A stretch of DNA of 64,000 bases from Anoplolepis gracilipes (lineage: Eukaryota; Arthropoda; Insecta; Hymenoptera; Formicidae): the NCBI RefSeq assembly GCF_047496725.1, contig NC_132977.1, forward strand, positions 1,893,001 to 1,957,000, given 5' to 3'. The notes beneath the pieces were generated by a model. It searched no databases, had not been told where the DNA came from, and saw only the letters and a list, made by a program, of their open reading frames with translations. Shown one piece after another: positions 49,801-63,131 of the stretch (positions are counted from its first letter, which is position 1; each line of letters opens with the position of its first letter). The translations under genes were made by a program, and so were the position numbers.

Positions 49801-52800
49801 TGGGACAACGCGTACCTCTCTTCGTTCTCTCTTTCTCTCTCTCTTTCTCTCTCTTTCTCATCCGAGATACGCCGTTCCTTCTCTCAATGTTATACCTACA
49901 GCTATCCGCTTGTATTCGACTCCTAAAATGAGCTGTTTTACCTTAATCGCCGTACTCTCGCCCGTTGCATTCTCGTACTTCATCTCGCGGTATTTAACCC
50001 ACCGTTCTTGCGAGTTGTTACGACGTACTGAACGAGTAGTAGTTTTGTTGAATGCTGGTATCAGCATTCTCCTCTATCATCGTTACGCTTGCATTATGGA
50101 CGCTTCTCTGCACGCTCATTTACATACATTACCGAATCATTAACAACTCGCTGCAGCGCGCGTAGGATATTTTGCCCATCGCAATACTATCGTGGATTAA
50201 TAACTAGTTTAACATCATGCATAATTTTGATATGTTACCAGCTATCGTTTTAGCATGTGAAATAAATTTTATGGTAAATTCCATGTAACGTATCCGCTCG
50301 AAAAGGACGTTTTAAATCACCCTTTGCTCATTGACAATGACGCGTTATCATCTCATGCGCATGCATCCATGGTGCTTGGCAATCATCGCGGGCACCGACG
50401 CTACGACGGGCTTTTTAAAGAGATGCAAATGCAAAAGGATTCGAAGCGCGGTCACAAACGGTTAGGTTACACTGTGGATTACGTACCACTTGTTCCACGA
50501 TGAGCGATGAATATTTAGTCGCGGCTTCTCTGCCGCGCGGCGAGCGATCCCGCGGAAGAACGATAATAACGTTACTGCATCACATCGGGCTCGCGGTGCA
50601 TTACTCAGCGACGGGTAATCACGTCACCGATTTCCGACCCCTCTGGCGCTGCGCCTCCTTGCCCTGCGCTGCCGCAATTTTCTCGATCACGCGACACAAA
50701 GGACGGAAATCAATAATACTAGGTAAAGTTCCTATTTCGAACAAAGCATTTCTTTTCTAACCAGAAAATTTCCGATATTGGTATTTTCTCGTTATATATA
50801 TATTCTAAGTAGATACAAATTTAATTTATAGATAATCCATTATTTGATTTACTTTAAATGAAAAACTGTCAAACCGTGGTTCAGAATCCTTCTAAATATT
50901 TATATTATAATATTATAGTTAATATTCTAAAACTTGAATTATAAATATACTTCATTCTATACAACTTACAATGTTGAAAACGTGTTCTTCAAATTGTCAC
51001 AAGGACAATGACCGTTCGCGCTTTAGTTTCTCGAGGCTGACACTTTAGAAAAGGGTATTAGATACGTGCCGACCCCGCGCTCCTGTAATCTTGAGGCAAT
51101 ATTTGCGCTGTGCGTACTCAAATCCGCCCCGGGGGCGATATCACGCGCTCTGCCTCCGCTCTGCGTTGCCGCCTACTGTTCGCGAATAACCGATAATTTC
51201 GCGCGTGTGGTTAGTGCCATAATTGAAATGCTGTACAGGATATTCAAGAATATCACACGATGTCGAAAATAAATTTCCCTGAATTTAGAATCTTTCTCCG
51301 GGCCGAGATTATCACTCTAAAACTGTCTACATCAAATAATCGATAATTCTGCTAAAAATCTTTATTTGTAATTTATTAATTCTTTAATTCTTTATTAAAA
51401 AAGAATATTTGAAATTCAAACTTTCTACAAAGAATCTCTGGTATAGCACATGTCATAAAACACTCGATAGTAGCCTTTAAAGATGAAAACGCTTAACCGA
51501 TTATTTTGTACCAACAGTGCACCATTAATTAAATCTTTGATGCACAACTGCATAAAACGAGAAGGAGTTGCAGTTTTAGTACATTGACAGCAGGAGGCAC
51601 GAGGGCGTATATCACGTGGTGGGCGGAGGAAACGCACATGTGCGTTTTACATACGTCTCAATTATACTCCATTCGCTTTCTGATAATGAATTTAGAAACT
51701 GCTCGCGTGGAATATAGCAAGCCCACCTGTGATGTTCGTGACGTTTAATATGAATCTCTGTCCATATATTGTGAGTACAACGTCGCGATATATGTACGTT
51801 ATTTTCTGATTATATTTTATTCCGATATACAACAGTGTGTGTTACTTGATTGCGCAAAATTAAACGTAAAGAATTTTTTTAAGTTATTTCATCATTCGTC
51901 GTGTTATTGATAACATTGAATATTTACATGTGTCTTGCATTTATAAATATTTGTCTTCAATTTATAAAAGAGTCAAAGAAATGGAAAATAATCTTTCGCA
52001 TCTTATTTTGTGTACATTAATATAGACTTTATCATGCACAAATATTGAACACATAAATAAATATATAAAAATTAAATGTATAATATATATATTTTCTATT
52101 TCTCATTCATCGATTAAGAAAGTATTGTTAAGAACGTCGGAATTTTGAGTAATTCTCGCGAATATTATTGCATAGATTAAAATTCATATAACACGTTGCA
52201 ATTCCGTAATCTCGCGGAAGTAATCAAATTTTTAGTAATGACGATTATTTTTATATAAAGCATACGCGATACGTATGCCAAGAAAAAATACGTTTTCCAG
52301 CTCATGCTTTTATCCAATTTTTTATGACATCATCGCTCTTGTATTTCGCTTTAATTTGATCAATTTCATCAATTCATCCGATCACGCTCTACATAATATC
52401 ACACCGACGGCGCGTGCAAGGCGACCTGTTTCAAACGCCCTATGAGAAGCTCTTTTGAGGTTAACGCTATGCGTGGTACATACGAGGTGAGAGAGCATTG
52501 TGATCTCATAATGGACCAATATTTGCAATATGCACGCTAGGGGGTTACTGCGGCTTACACTCGCTCGCAACCCTTGCTGGTTAATACATCGCCGAAATTT
52601 AATGAAATAATTACGAGCGAGACTTTTCCGCAAAGAAGCGAAATAATCGAATTGTTTCACATTACGTTGTTGATGAAAAAATTTGTGTATTAAAAATATA
52701 CTTTTTATCACAACAACCAATATCAAATATATTCTGTTTAAAATATACATCTTAAATCTCTAATGATGAATATATGAAAATTAGAAATGCTTCTTCATGA

Positions 52801-53467
52801 TTTGCACAAAATTTATATGCAAAATTGTTTTAATTAAAAGAAAAAAAAATAATAACATTCGAATATATATACAATAATAATAATCTTTCTCTCTGATTTG
52901 AAACATTAAATAAACAGATTGACCTCTTTACAATCATCACGGTACTCATGCAATTTAAGATTAGGATGTGTCGGAAAGAACAAATATGTGAAGTGTGCAT
53001 GTTTGTGTGACTCGGTATAGTGGGCTATTTTCGCCGGTTATGCCGAATCTGTCGACTTTATTGAGCATCGTTGCGCGTGGGACGGTGTTTCGGTTGGTCG
53101 GCTATTCATATGAAGATGTAATTGGGCCGGTTGACAGTTTCCGAGTCACTCATTTGACATGTGACATGATTCAGACGCGTCGAGTCGTTGTCACATCTTC
53201 AATTGGCTTCTCCGTTCGAGCAATCAGCGTCCCGTGGCCAACAAGAATCGCATCGCCTTCGTCATCTTTGTCGCGTTACTCTTTGTTTGCCACTTCGAAA
53301 TTTATCCAACAACCGCAACCCCCCTTTCTTTCCACAATATACTTGAGCAATTCCTCTCGCGACCCATTCGTTTAATATACAGAAGTATACATACTACATT
53401 TCCTTGATTAAAATCGTTTATTGAAGCGTTTATAAAACACAGAATATTTCAGACGAGATATAAAAGA

Positions 53468-53517
53468 TTTTACTAGAAAGCTAACCGAAAAAAAATTTAA
53501 CTAGAAAGCTAAACGAA
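53468..53517. repeat. Two-copy short tandem duplication
   Basis: TTTACTAGAAAGCTAACCGAA is followed directly, after a run of A, by a near copy (ACTAGAAAGCTAAACGAA). Unit about 26 bases. Confidence 0.7.
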
Positions 53518-55930
53518 ACCAACTTACGAGTATAGATATTATATAGCGAGAAATTAATAAATCATCGTTATAAATCCCGTCATGACTTTCAAAGAACAGG
53601 CGTGCTATTGACATCTTCTTTAATGTCAGTTGGTGCCGGATAATGCACGAACGAGGAAATATCGTACAGCCAGAGAGATCGTAGCAGCTGAAAGGTTAAT
53701 CGTATGGCGTAGATTTTCCATCGATATGTCAATCATATCGGTCGCAGGTGGTGCGTTCCGGATATCGATAACGGCATATAGCCCCTCTGTAATGTACGTT
53801 ATTATGCACGTATGGCCGGCGTTACACCTGTCTAACTCGATGGTAAATAGAAATCCTACGCGATAACGAGCGACGACGACGAATAGCGAGGAACGCGAGA
53901 TTCGCTGGTGTTCGGTTTGGTATGCGGCTCTCCTCGGAATTTGTTTATCAAAGCGTTTAGTCGGAAATGATAATTCTCGGCTAGCATTAATCGTAATTAT
54001 ACCCGACGCGCTAACCGTACGTTATTAGATGTCCGCCAAGTGCCTGACAAACAACCGCGCGCGATGTCGAGATCCGTACATATCCGGTGTTCCCGTCTCA
54101 TCAGGGGCCGATCGTTGGAAGAGCAACCGCAATCCGACACTAGAAATCCGCAGTAATCTCTCGCGATTCCCCGTAAGCTCGTTTGCAAATGTAACAAAAC
54201 ATCGGATGAGAAGGACGTAATAGGAGGTAGATAGTGAGTTACCAGGTGAGTTACGAGGTGCACTAATCCGAAGTGCATCCACCCTGTGGTGGATAAAGCG
54301 TGTGAATTTGATGCGTTATCACGCGGAATCGATTTTCGACGAGGCGGGCACGCGATTGAGCACCTCTGCGCGGTTGGCAACAAATCAGCATGACAAAGAG
54401 TGCGGGAAGGAAGAGGTGGTGCTCGAGCGCGTTCGGCTCGGTATACGCGCTGACGGTTGAAGACTAAAGGGGTGTGTGGCCAGTGAAATCTGTCACCCGG
54501 ATGTCAATCAATATTTCGTGGGGTTCGTATGGGCGCCCCGCTCAGCCAACCTTCTGCTCAGCCTCTCTTATCCGTATGCGTCCCCTCCCCCTCCCCCCGA
54601 GCGTATTTTCGTCCCTATGCCATCTCTCTCATGTGTACGCGTCAACCGGCTAGAAATCTGTACGACCGCGTGTGCGATCGTACAGACCGCCGCCAACGTA
54701 CCAACGGACACCCTCCCTCGAAGTGATTAATTTTCTAGTGGAAATTAATCAAGAGGAAAAAATATGTGCCGGGCGTGCGCGAACGGACAATGAAGCGATC
54801 TGATGGGAATGTAACAGCCGGTCGTAATCGTCCAACGTAGTTGTATCGTCCCCCTCCCCCTCCCTCACGAGACACATAATGTTTAAGCGAAGTACTTTGT
54901 CCATTAATAAATCATAACAGGTTCTTCCGATTGCGTCGCGTTAATACGTCAGATGGACAATGGATGGCTGATATGTTTCTCTATTATCTCGTGTCACTGT
55001 AATTTCTCACTAATGAGATCGATTAAAAGTCACATTGTCTTTTAAATCGAGTTATTAACTTATTGCAATTCGTCATATTTATTCGCGAACAAGATACATC
55101 ACACATGAAAGAAGAATATATCTGCATCGCCAAATTAATACCGCAGTACTTTGCAAACTTCTTCACACTCTAAAGTATCTTCACGTCGCGTCATTATTCA
55201 TCGATATTAAAAGTAATCACTAATATAATTGAGCGAAAGATGGTACGATATAAAGTGAAAAAAAATCATGATTTTTCCACGTGGATGCGAAGCGACCAGA
55301 CGTGCTTCACAGTAGTTCCACGTCGACGCTTCCTGTCATCAACGTCATTATTATCATCATCATCATCATCGTCACTGTGTTAGCCAGCCAGCTCTCGCAG
55401 TTATCTGCGCGCCAATATTACGAAAATCGGGGGTGCGCGTTACTCGTGCGCGTCCCTCAAAATAGAGTTACGAAACTGTAACTACGTTTCGATGCATTAA
55501 TGCGACATAGGGCCTAGGGTTGGACCCTGGGAACTTCGTCGGAATTCATGGCGGCGTGGCGCGACCGTTCGTTGTAACGAATCGATCGCGGTTACATCGC
55601 TTTTCGGTTCGCCAGAAGGGAAAGCTGTTTACGGCGACCTGATCGCTTCGCTCGCTTGTAAATGTAACTTTACTATAATCGTCGAACAAGGAAGAGATTG
55701 AGAGACGTGATAGCTTATTGTTAGCGAAACGGATTTATTACGATTGTGTTGTAACTCGCTTACAATAAGAATATCAACGCATTAAGATTATATCTGCTTC
55801 AGTAAAAAAATAAGACAATATTATGTATTATCAATAATGTAAAAATAAGATACAATGGGAAAAAATAATGTATTGATTAACTGATCATATAATTATATTT
55901 AACATGAGAGATACATATTTTTTTGGAATA

Positions 55931-55980
55931 TAAAATCAGCGAGATATTACAGAATCTAAAATCAGTAAGATATTACAGAA
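55931..55980. repeat. Two-copy 26-bp tandem duplication
   Basis: TAAAATCAGCGAGATATTAC plus AGAATC (55931-55956) is followed by a copy with two substitutions (55957-55980). A recent local duplication. Confidence 0.8.
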
Positions 55981-57478
55981 GAAGAGAATATTAAAAAAAT
56001 ATAACTGTTTGTTGTTTCTTTAAACAGCTTATATGCGTTCTTGTTAATTCTTGCCACATGTCTGATCTTTTACTTTGTTATATTTGGTATCGCATTTGCA
56101 AAGTTTAACCGCTCCCGCGTAAGAGGATTATTCCACGATGTTCAGCAACTAACTAACGAGTATCATGGAAACACAATTTACTTTGTGCATGCATTATGCA
56201 TTTCTAAACTTCAAAAAATGTAAAAGTATTTTGATTCGTTTAAGGAGATTAAATATTTTAATACTTATTTTAATTTTATAGAAAAATAAAGACGATAATA
56301 AAATTTGATAGAGCATACGTCATACATCTTTTTCTCTAGAAATATCTTTAAGACATGACGGAATGTCGAAAAGACTTTATACAGATTACACTAACAGCAA
56401 TGCGGATCACTCGCAAGTGGATCGCAAGCTATGAATACAAAATCAAAACTGACTTTGCGAAACTGATCTTGAGAAATTCGAATGGCGTTCGGATTATCCG
56501 TACTTGGTTTCTACACAGATGCATTAAATTCCTACACTAAGACGCTTGAGCTTTCATCGCAGTCCACCGACGTCGCAGAATGTCTCGCGTCGCGACAAGA
56601 ACGGTGACGGTGCTTTAAGCAGAGAGCGCAGAGAGAGTGCCGCACTCGACAAGCGCTTTACAAGCACCGACCTTCGTCACCGTATGGCTCGTATTAGATA
56701 TATTCAAGAATATTATTTTGTCACTCTTCTATCGTTAAATGAATTTCATCAAAAGTTGCAAAATCGATAAGAGCGCGCATTATAATGTATACTATTAAAA
56801 AAAAACATCAAAATACATTATCGCGTGAAATAATTTTTGTTTATTTTCTTACTTATTAATATATTTTATCGATATTTCATTAAAAGTGTGACAATTAATA
56901 CACACAATAATATTCTTAACAAGTAAACAAGATTAAAACCGTGTGTATAGAAATTTATAAATAATATTTTCGCAAAGCCAAGTGTACAGATAAAAAAAAA
57001 AATCTGTTCATATACATACTACTGCGTCATTCGTCTGCTATATCGCTCCTCGTCGTCAATGACAACGACAGTGTCGCGGGTAAAAAACGGGAGGGTTGTT
57101 GTATATCGCGCAAGGGAGATCCTTTCTGTTTCTCACAACATTTTCTCGATGCAGCAAGGCCTTCGCGACGCAAGCACAGGTTACTTTGTTCGCCACTAAA
57201 ACATTTTCGCTACCCTTCTTTGCTGAGCCGTCGACCTCTTGCTTTACCACCACCAATAATAGCTGCTGCTATTTACACACCGCGATGACGACGGCGAACG
57301 CAGTCCAATTGCTCATTACCAACTAATTACAACACGGATCAAAGAATTCATCGCAACGATACGTGCGTATCAGAGAAACATGCTCAGGGAAATGACATCG
57401 AGTAGAAGGAACCGGGAGCCGAGTTGCTTACGTGTTATGTAAAACTTGGGTTTATGTAGACGCGTTCGTACTCGTCGT

Positions 57479-57613
57479 AAGGAAAGGGTTTCTTGAGTGG
57501 AAGTGTCCCCCTCCGATTTTAATGAGCTTTAAATATGTTGTAGTCTAGGTCAAAATAGGAGACACGTATTTTTTTTTATGTGCTCTTACGGCCGACACTT
57601 CCAACCCTTTCCT
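57479..57613. mobile_element. Short MITE-like inverted repeat element
   Basis: The left end AAGGAAAGGGTT...GGAAGTGTC is matched at the right by GACACTTCCAACCCTTTCCTT; the left arm carries a short insertion (TCTTGAGT) relative to the right. The interior includes CCCCCTCCGATTTTAATGAG and a T run. About 135 bases, non-coding. No target duplication was established. Confidence 0.6.
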
Positions 57614-59359
57614 TGTCAGGCTAGAAAATAGACGTCAGTATTACATTTTTATTACATGTATACGCAACAGACTGTGTGCGTCCTGTTGAGCTGATACTAA
57701 CAATAAGATTATCAAAGAAATAAATTTGTTTATAGATGTGCGAAATTTGCATAAAACACAATTTCATGAATCGGATACAAACAATTTTGACATAAACGAG
57801 ATCGTAACTTTGATAAACGAACAATTGCATAGTGTTCTCGGAGAATCATTATAACGTTATCTACAGTTGTTTTCACTCAAGTAGACTTTTTTATCCGCCT
57901 ACACTTGTGTCTCCAGAATCATCCAGAAAAGTCATGAGAGAAAGCAGTACCGTAGCGTCTCTTTGACGCTTGACAAGTACATAAAAACATGGAGAACATA
58001 TTTTTCCCCTTTCGTACAGGCTTCGATTCGTTTCAAGTCGTCATTGCTGTCGACCCATTTTTTCTTCATCTTAGTTTTTTTTTCAATTTTTTCCCCTCTA
58101 ATCATGCGTGGTAGTATAAGTAAACGAATTCACATGTTACGTGGACAAGAATATACAAAGCTAAAATCATTTCCTTGTCACGAGTGGTTCCGCTCGATGT
58201 TATAATGTGATTTACATCGTAGAAACTACTGTCGCATCTCATCAACGCGATCTCTCCCGTCGCAGCCTTTTCTTTGCAAAAAATTCGTCAGGCAAACATA
58301 ACGAGCGACGGGAACGACGAAGAGAGAGAAAGCTTTGGAGAAACTTAGAATCCTGACGCATCAAAGCAAGAATGCTCCCTCTGTCGGAAAATTAGGCCGC
58401 GTGATGTCTTTGAGGATTCTTCCCCGTCGCTCACCCGCCAGCTATCGGCTTCGACTACTCCGTTTCGACGTTAACGAGAACATTCCGCATCGGTAAAAAA
58501 CAAAATTATTTCTGCGTGCTCATCGAAGTGCGAACGAGAGTTGCGCGCATCGTCTTTGAGATCAGATTCCTCCTCTTGTGGTGGCCTCGATGAGTTTGAG
58601 AAACCAACCACTTCCCATCGGGATGCGATACGCGCGCTTGAGAATTACAAATTCATAAAAACAAGCACACTCATTAGGGTCTTATCGTGAATTTTTTTTC
58701 TTTTTTTTCTTTCTTTTGTCCCTGCGTATACGAGCGAATATACTTTATACCGCGCACTCGACCGTCATTCGTCACAAAGACTTTTCGGCGAGCGACCGTT
58801 GCTTCCCGTTTTGCTCCTTCATTCATCTGTACGAAAAGCGTGCAAACGACGAGTAGCTGATGGAAAGGGGTGAAAAAGAATAGGATTTGGATGAGAAAGA
58901 GAGAGGGAGAGAGAGAGAGAGAGAGAGAGGGAAAACATGGGCGAGGAATATGAGAAAGAAGAGACAGAAAAAAGGAACTTTCTTTTGCTTTTGGCCGATG
59001 TTACAAAGTATAATACGAACTAATTACCTCATCGTCGTCAAAGCTACACTCGACACTCGACTGCCACTAGGGGACAATAAGTGGACACTTTTGCCAGCTT
59101 TTCTGCATACGTGGCATCGAAAGCAAATTCTCCTTCCGGCCTGAGAAGACAAAAAGAAAGAAATAGTAGTAATCGAGAATGTAGAACAGGAAAAGAATGA
59201 GAGAGAGAAAGGGAAAAGAACAGTCAAGCAGTGGAATGTCCTCAACATTCTGCAAAAGATCGACAGAGATAGAAAGAGCTTCTTTTCGACTGATTAGATC
59301 TGCAATACGAAAAACGAACGCAATCATATTATCACAAAGCTTCATTCCCCTTGACTTGA

Positions 59360-59407
<48 letters not shown>

Positions 59408-61583
59408 TTTTTTAGTGTGCAATGCTGCGCGCACAAGGGGATAAATCAAAGCAGGTATCATCCAACCATGATGCCCATCGTGCGAACCTACAAAAGAAAA
59501 AAAAACACTGTAATTAACCTCTTCAGCATGCTATCCCCATTTGAATTTCGTTTTATTAGTCGGAGGAACATTTGACAACATTATCGTTGTATCTCTTATA
59601 TTCAGAAGAGACGGGATATGAATTCGAATGCGAAGGGTTAAAGGGGTTGAATATGGGTGCGTATACACGAGGACCTATCTCTCTCTTGTTGTTATCGGCA
59701 TCGTCGGTCGTCGTCCTTTCTCGCTGCAAACGCAACGCATTCGAAAAGGCCGGGGAAAGAGAACGGGAGTTTTTGAAAAACTTCAAAGCCACCGAAACGA
59801 TTGTTCGGCAACGCTCACTCTGATGCGTATGTGCCTCGAGAGGTAGGCGAAGGGGCGCAAGCACTCGCGAACGCGTACGCCCACCCCTTTGATTACCTTC
59901 GAGCTTCTCGTTCTCCTGCTCCTTTTCTCCTTCTTCGGGGGACTCTCTTCTTTAGGCAGGAACGAAGAGAACGGCGAAAACACACCAACGCATACAGTCT
60001 TCCTTGTGCGTGAACGAAGAAAAAGCATCTACACGATGAAGGAGCCGTCCCGACGTGTTAAGGCGATGAGAAGGGCGTCGCGATGGAACGAACTTCATTG
60101 ATTTTACGAGCGTTCTTTTGACCTCGCCTTCGGCGAGAAAGAGATGGCGATAATTAGTGCATCTCAATCTCTTCGTTCGTTTTCATGGAAATGATAAAAA
60201 AATCTAATTATAATTAGCTCGAGGAAAATGCCTTTTTCGTACATTTTATTCGCCTTGATTTTTAAAAGTTCAATTGTAAAAACTTGTAACTTTCAAAATT
60301 TATGTCAGTTTTTCGAAAAGTATAACTTTTATGTATAAATCTTTTAAAATTTTAAAAATTGCAGTGGCTATGACGGATCAAAATTATCCATGTTTCTAAT
60401 AATTATATAAATTTTAAAAACCTGATGGTAACATTGTGACAACACAGATTAATTTATTGTGTATTATAACTGCGGATTTTCGCGAAAAAGACACGGACGA
60501 TTAAAGTTTTTAAATAAATCGATTTATAAGTAAGCTTTATTCCTCATGAATCTTTTTAGCTTTTGCTATCTGTCACGATTCTAGCAAATAACTATTCGTC
60601 GACGTTACTTACGAGAGTAAGGCTAATAAGTGTCCGTTATGAGCATCGTAACTCGCGTAATATCGGTTCTGAGAGGCGTCATTCGTTCACCACTGCGATC
60701 ATCATTCCGAATCATGTTATCGCCGAGAATTACGAGCGCTATTACATCGGCGCGGCGGAGTAATATAAGATCCGAGCTTCAAAAGACATAGCTCGATCCT
60801 CGTCGTCCGCGGTATCCGGTAAAACATGTTACGTTATACGTAACATTACCATCGACATAACGTCAAATATTATTATGGATTTTAAATGTCGACGACGAGT
60901 CTAGTTTTATAATGGTTAGTGTATGTTGCTCCATTTGAGATCTATATAAAAACATTTGATATTATGTTAACGTGATGATGACGTTACGTATAATGTGCAT
61001 AGATCTTGACGCGACGAAACAAGTTGCTTGATTGCATTCTTTAATCTATAATTAAAATTATGACATATTTGAACACGATCACGAAATAATTGGCAAAGCT
61101 ATAAATTCAACCTGATCTGCAATTTCTTCGTGTTTTGTTTACTCTACTGGATCATCTAATTTATTTTAATGAGACGATTTTGCTTCGAAAAGAATTTTTA
61201 GTGGTCTCGATTTATTTTCAAGTTTCAGTCTCCTCGATTAAAAGTCTTAGGCTCGGGATTTCCTATGTTTCATTCTGTGCTCCTTAGACTCGTTCTCGAT
61301 TATACGACGCGAATAACAGTTGCGTTCGAGAGTTATTAATATCTTAATTACGATAGGCTTTCGTTTTTGCGAGGACGTCTGGTCGATCGATTCTTCAAGG
61401 CAAGACAAGAGTCTGCTTACACTACCAGAGTCAGATGCAAGATTGCTGTCTTTTTAATGGACGCGATCTTTATTAAATTCTTCTATCTCATCGTACAACT
61501 AGATTATTAACAGTTGTAATTATATTTTTAAGAAACTTGTACAACTCTCGTTAGACAAGTGAAAAAACGCGAATTAATTTTTA

Positions 61584-61627
<44 letters not shown>

Positions 61628-61789
61628 GTCATTCTTAATCTTGTTATTCTCAAATCGCTCCTCAAAAATGTCCTTTTATATCGTAATTTTTAAATTGACT
61701 TCTTTAACATTTGCATTCATCCTATCTCCGGTCTCCGAATCACAAGTCATAATTTTACATAATTGCGCTGGTCCATTGGCGCCGTCGAT
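57614..61789. other. Intergenic sequence, CpG-rich with GA/TC arrays
   Basis: 58200-60160 is CpG-rich with GA (58906-58930) and TC (59361-59404) arrays; 60160-61780 is AT-richer with a TC array at 61587-61624. Frames occur in all registers without recognisable domains. A short palindrome lies at 60826-60846. Confidence 0.5.
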
Positions 61790-62809
61790 GCAGACGACAA
61801 GGACTTAATCGCGGGCGGCATATCAATTTGCGATACCCCTCCAGTAGGTCGCGTCGCATTGTCGGGCGATCGCGAGTGGTGGGCACGCACGCGCTCGTGA
61901 TCGAACGCGCCGAATCGGTGAAAAATTCGCGGCGACGAGCAGGAGACGTGACGTCGAACGGGGGAGAAGAGTTCGGAAAGTGCGACGGCACACGCGGACG
62001 CGCGCAGCTGACGCGCGCGAGGAGCGCCGATAAAAGCCGACCGTCAGCGTGCGTCGCGTGCATTTATCACGCGTCTACGAAACTGTCCACCGGCACGTGG
62101 GAAGACGAAAGCGCGTGTGCGTGCGAAAAGACATAACGTAACCCACGAGGATCCTTGAGATCATCGTATATACGAATGGTCCGTCTCATTTTATGCGACT
62201 GCGAGATAAATCTCGCAAGATAATCGACTCGTGGAATAAACTTTATGCTCGCAAATCAAAGAGAAAATAAACCGACTGCTCCGACATTCTTGTCTTTTTT
62301 TTTTTTTTTTTTATATCGCGCACCGGACTTCGAACGGAGATAAATCTGGTCGTACGGGCAGCTGCTCGTCGACTATTTGAAGCAGTGGCAAATGATCCGG
62401 AGGCGCCGGGAGCACGATTTACCGAGAAGAAACGACTAAGACGAATCGAAAGTGACAGCCCGGGGCTTGGACTCAGTTGAAGGGAAAATCGCATCGATGT
62501 CACTCGGACTGTGATATCGACGAGGACATGGTGTAGGACATCACTGACTGCGGCAAATGCGACGAAACTAAGATCGAGGAATCGAGAAAAAGAGAGAAAA
62601 ACGACAAAGATCATCCATACGATTGCTCGACGCATCAACGTGACGTTAGTGAATTGAATAGTGAGCGAAATAATCGTTGCGTGATAACTGAAAGTTACAT
62701 CGATACGTTATCAGCGGACAATTTGTCGGAAAGAAAAATATCACTTGAGAATCGCACATCCAAGGAATCCAACTATCAACGTTATATTTTATTCAGCATC
62801 AGCTGTCAG
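61790..62809 (+). other. Candidate promoter and 5' UTR exon of a gene to the right
   Basis: A strongly CpG-rich block (about 61790-62650) leads into a stretch ending AGCTGTCAG|GTAAGA, a near-perfect donor at 62810. The pattern fits a promoter and non-coding first exon on the + strand, with later exons beyond the window. The start site was not determined and no coding motif is present. A run of T at 62296-62312 interrupts the block. Confidence 0.35.
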
Positions 62810-63100
62810 GTAAGAATTCAATAACTACCGAGATGTAAAACCAGCAGTGTATATTTTACTGTAACATCGCGAATTATTAATAATCGGAATTAATCGGTTA
62901 CCACGCGATCGAATTATCTCGCCGGATGATTCGAAATGATAAGATGCGCCCCGGTCGTTGCCTCGAAACAAGATTGTCTCGTAAGGAAGACAAATGTCTT
63001 CCATGGCAATTAAGAGCAGGAAGGTAGATATTTATCTTGACAAAATTCTCGTTTTCCTTTCGACATAAAAGAGAGATTTCCGTGTCTTATTGTTGACCGC

Positions 63101-63131
<31 letters not shown>

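Larger units (their letters stand above)
46898..57478. other. Intergenic sequence, no gene seen
   Basis: CpG-rich patches occur at about 48010-48780, 49280-49800, 50360-50740, 51060-51210 and 53600-54760, separated by AT-rich DNA. Open frames are short, occur on both strands and lack motifs. Small tandem duplications occur at 53468-53517 and 55931-55980. Confidence 0.5.

Noticed and set aside
63099..63128. Poly(A) tail of a retroposon or processed pseudogene
   Set aside because: No element body, reverse-transcriptase frame or target duplication was recognised next to the A run.
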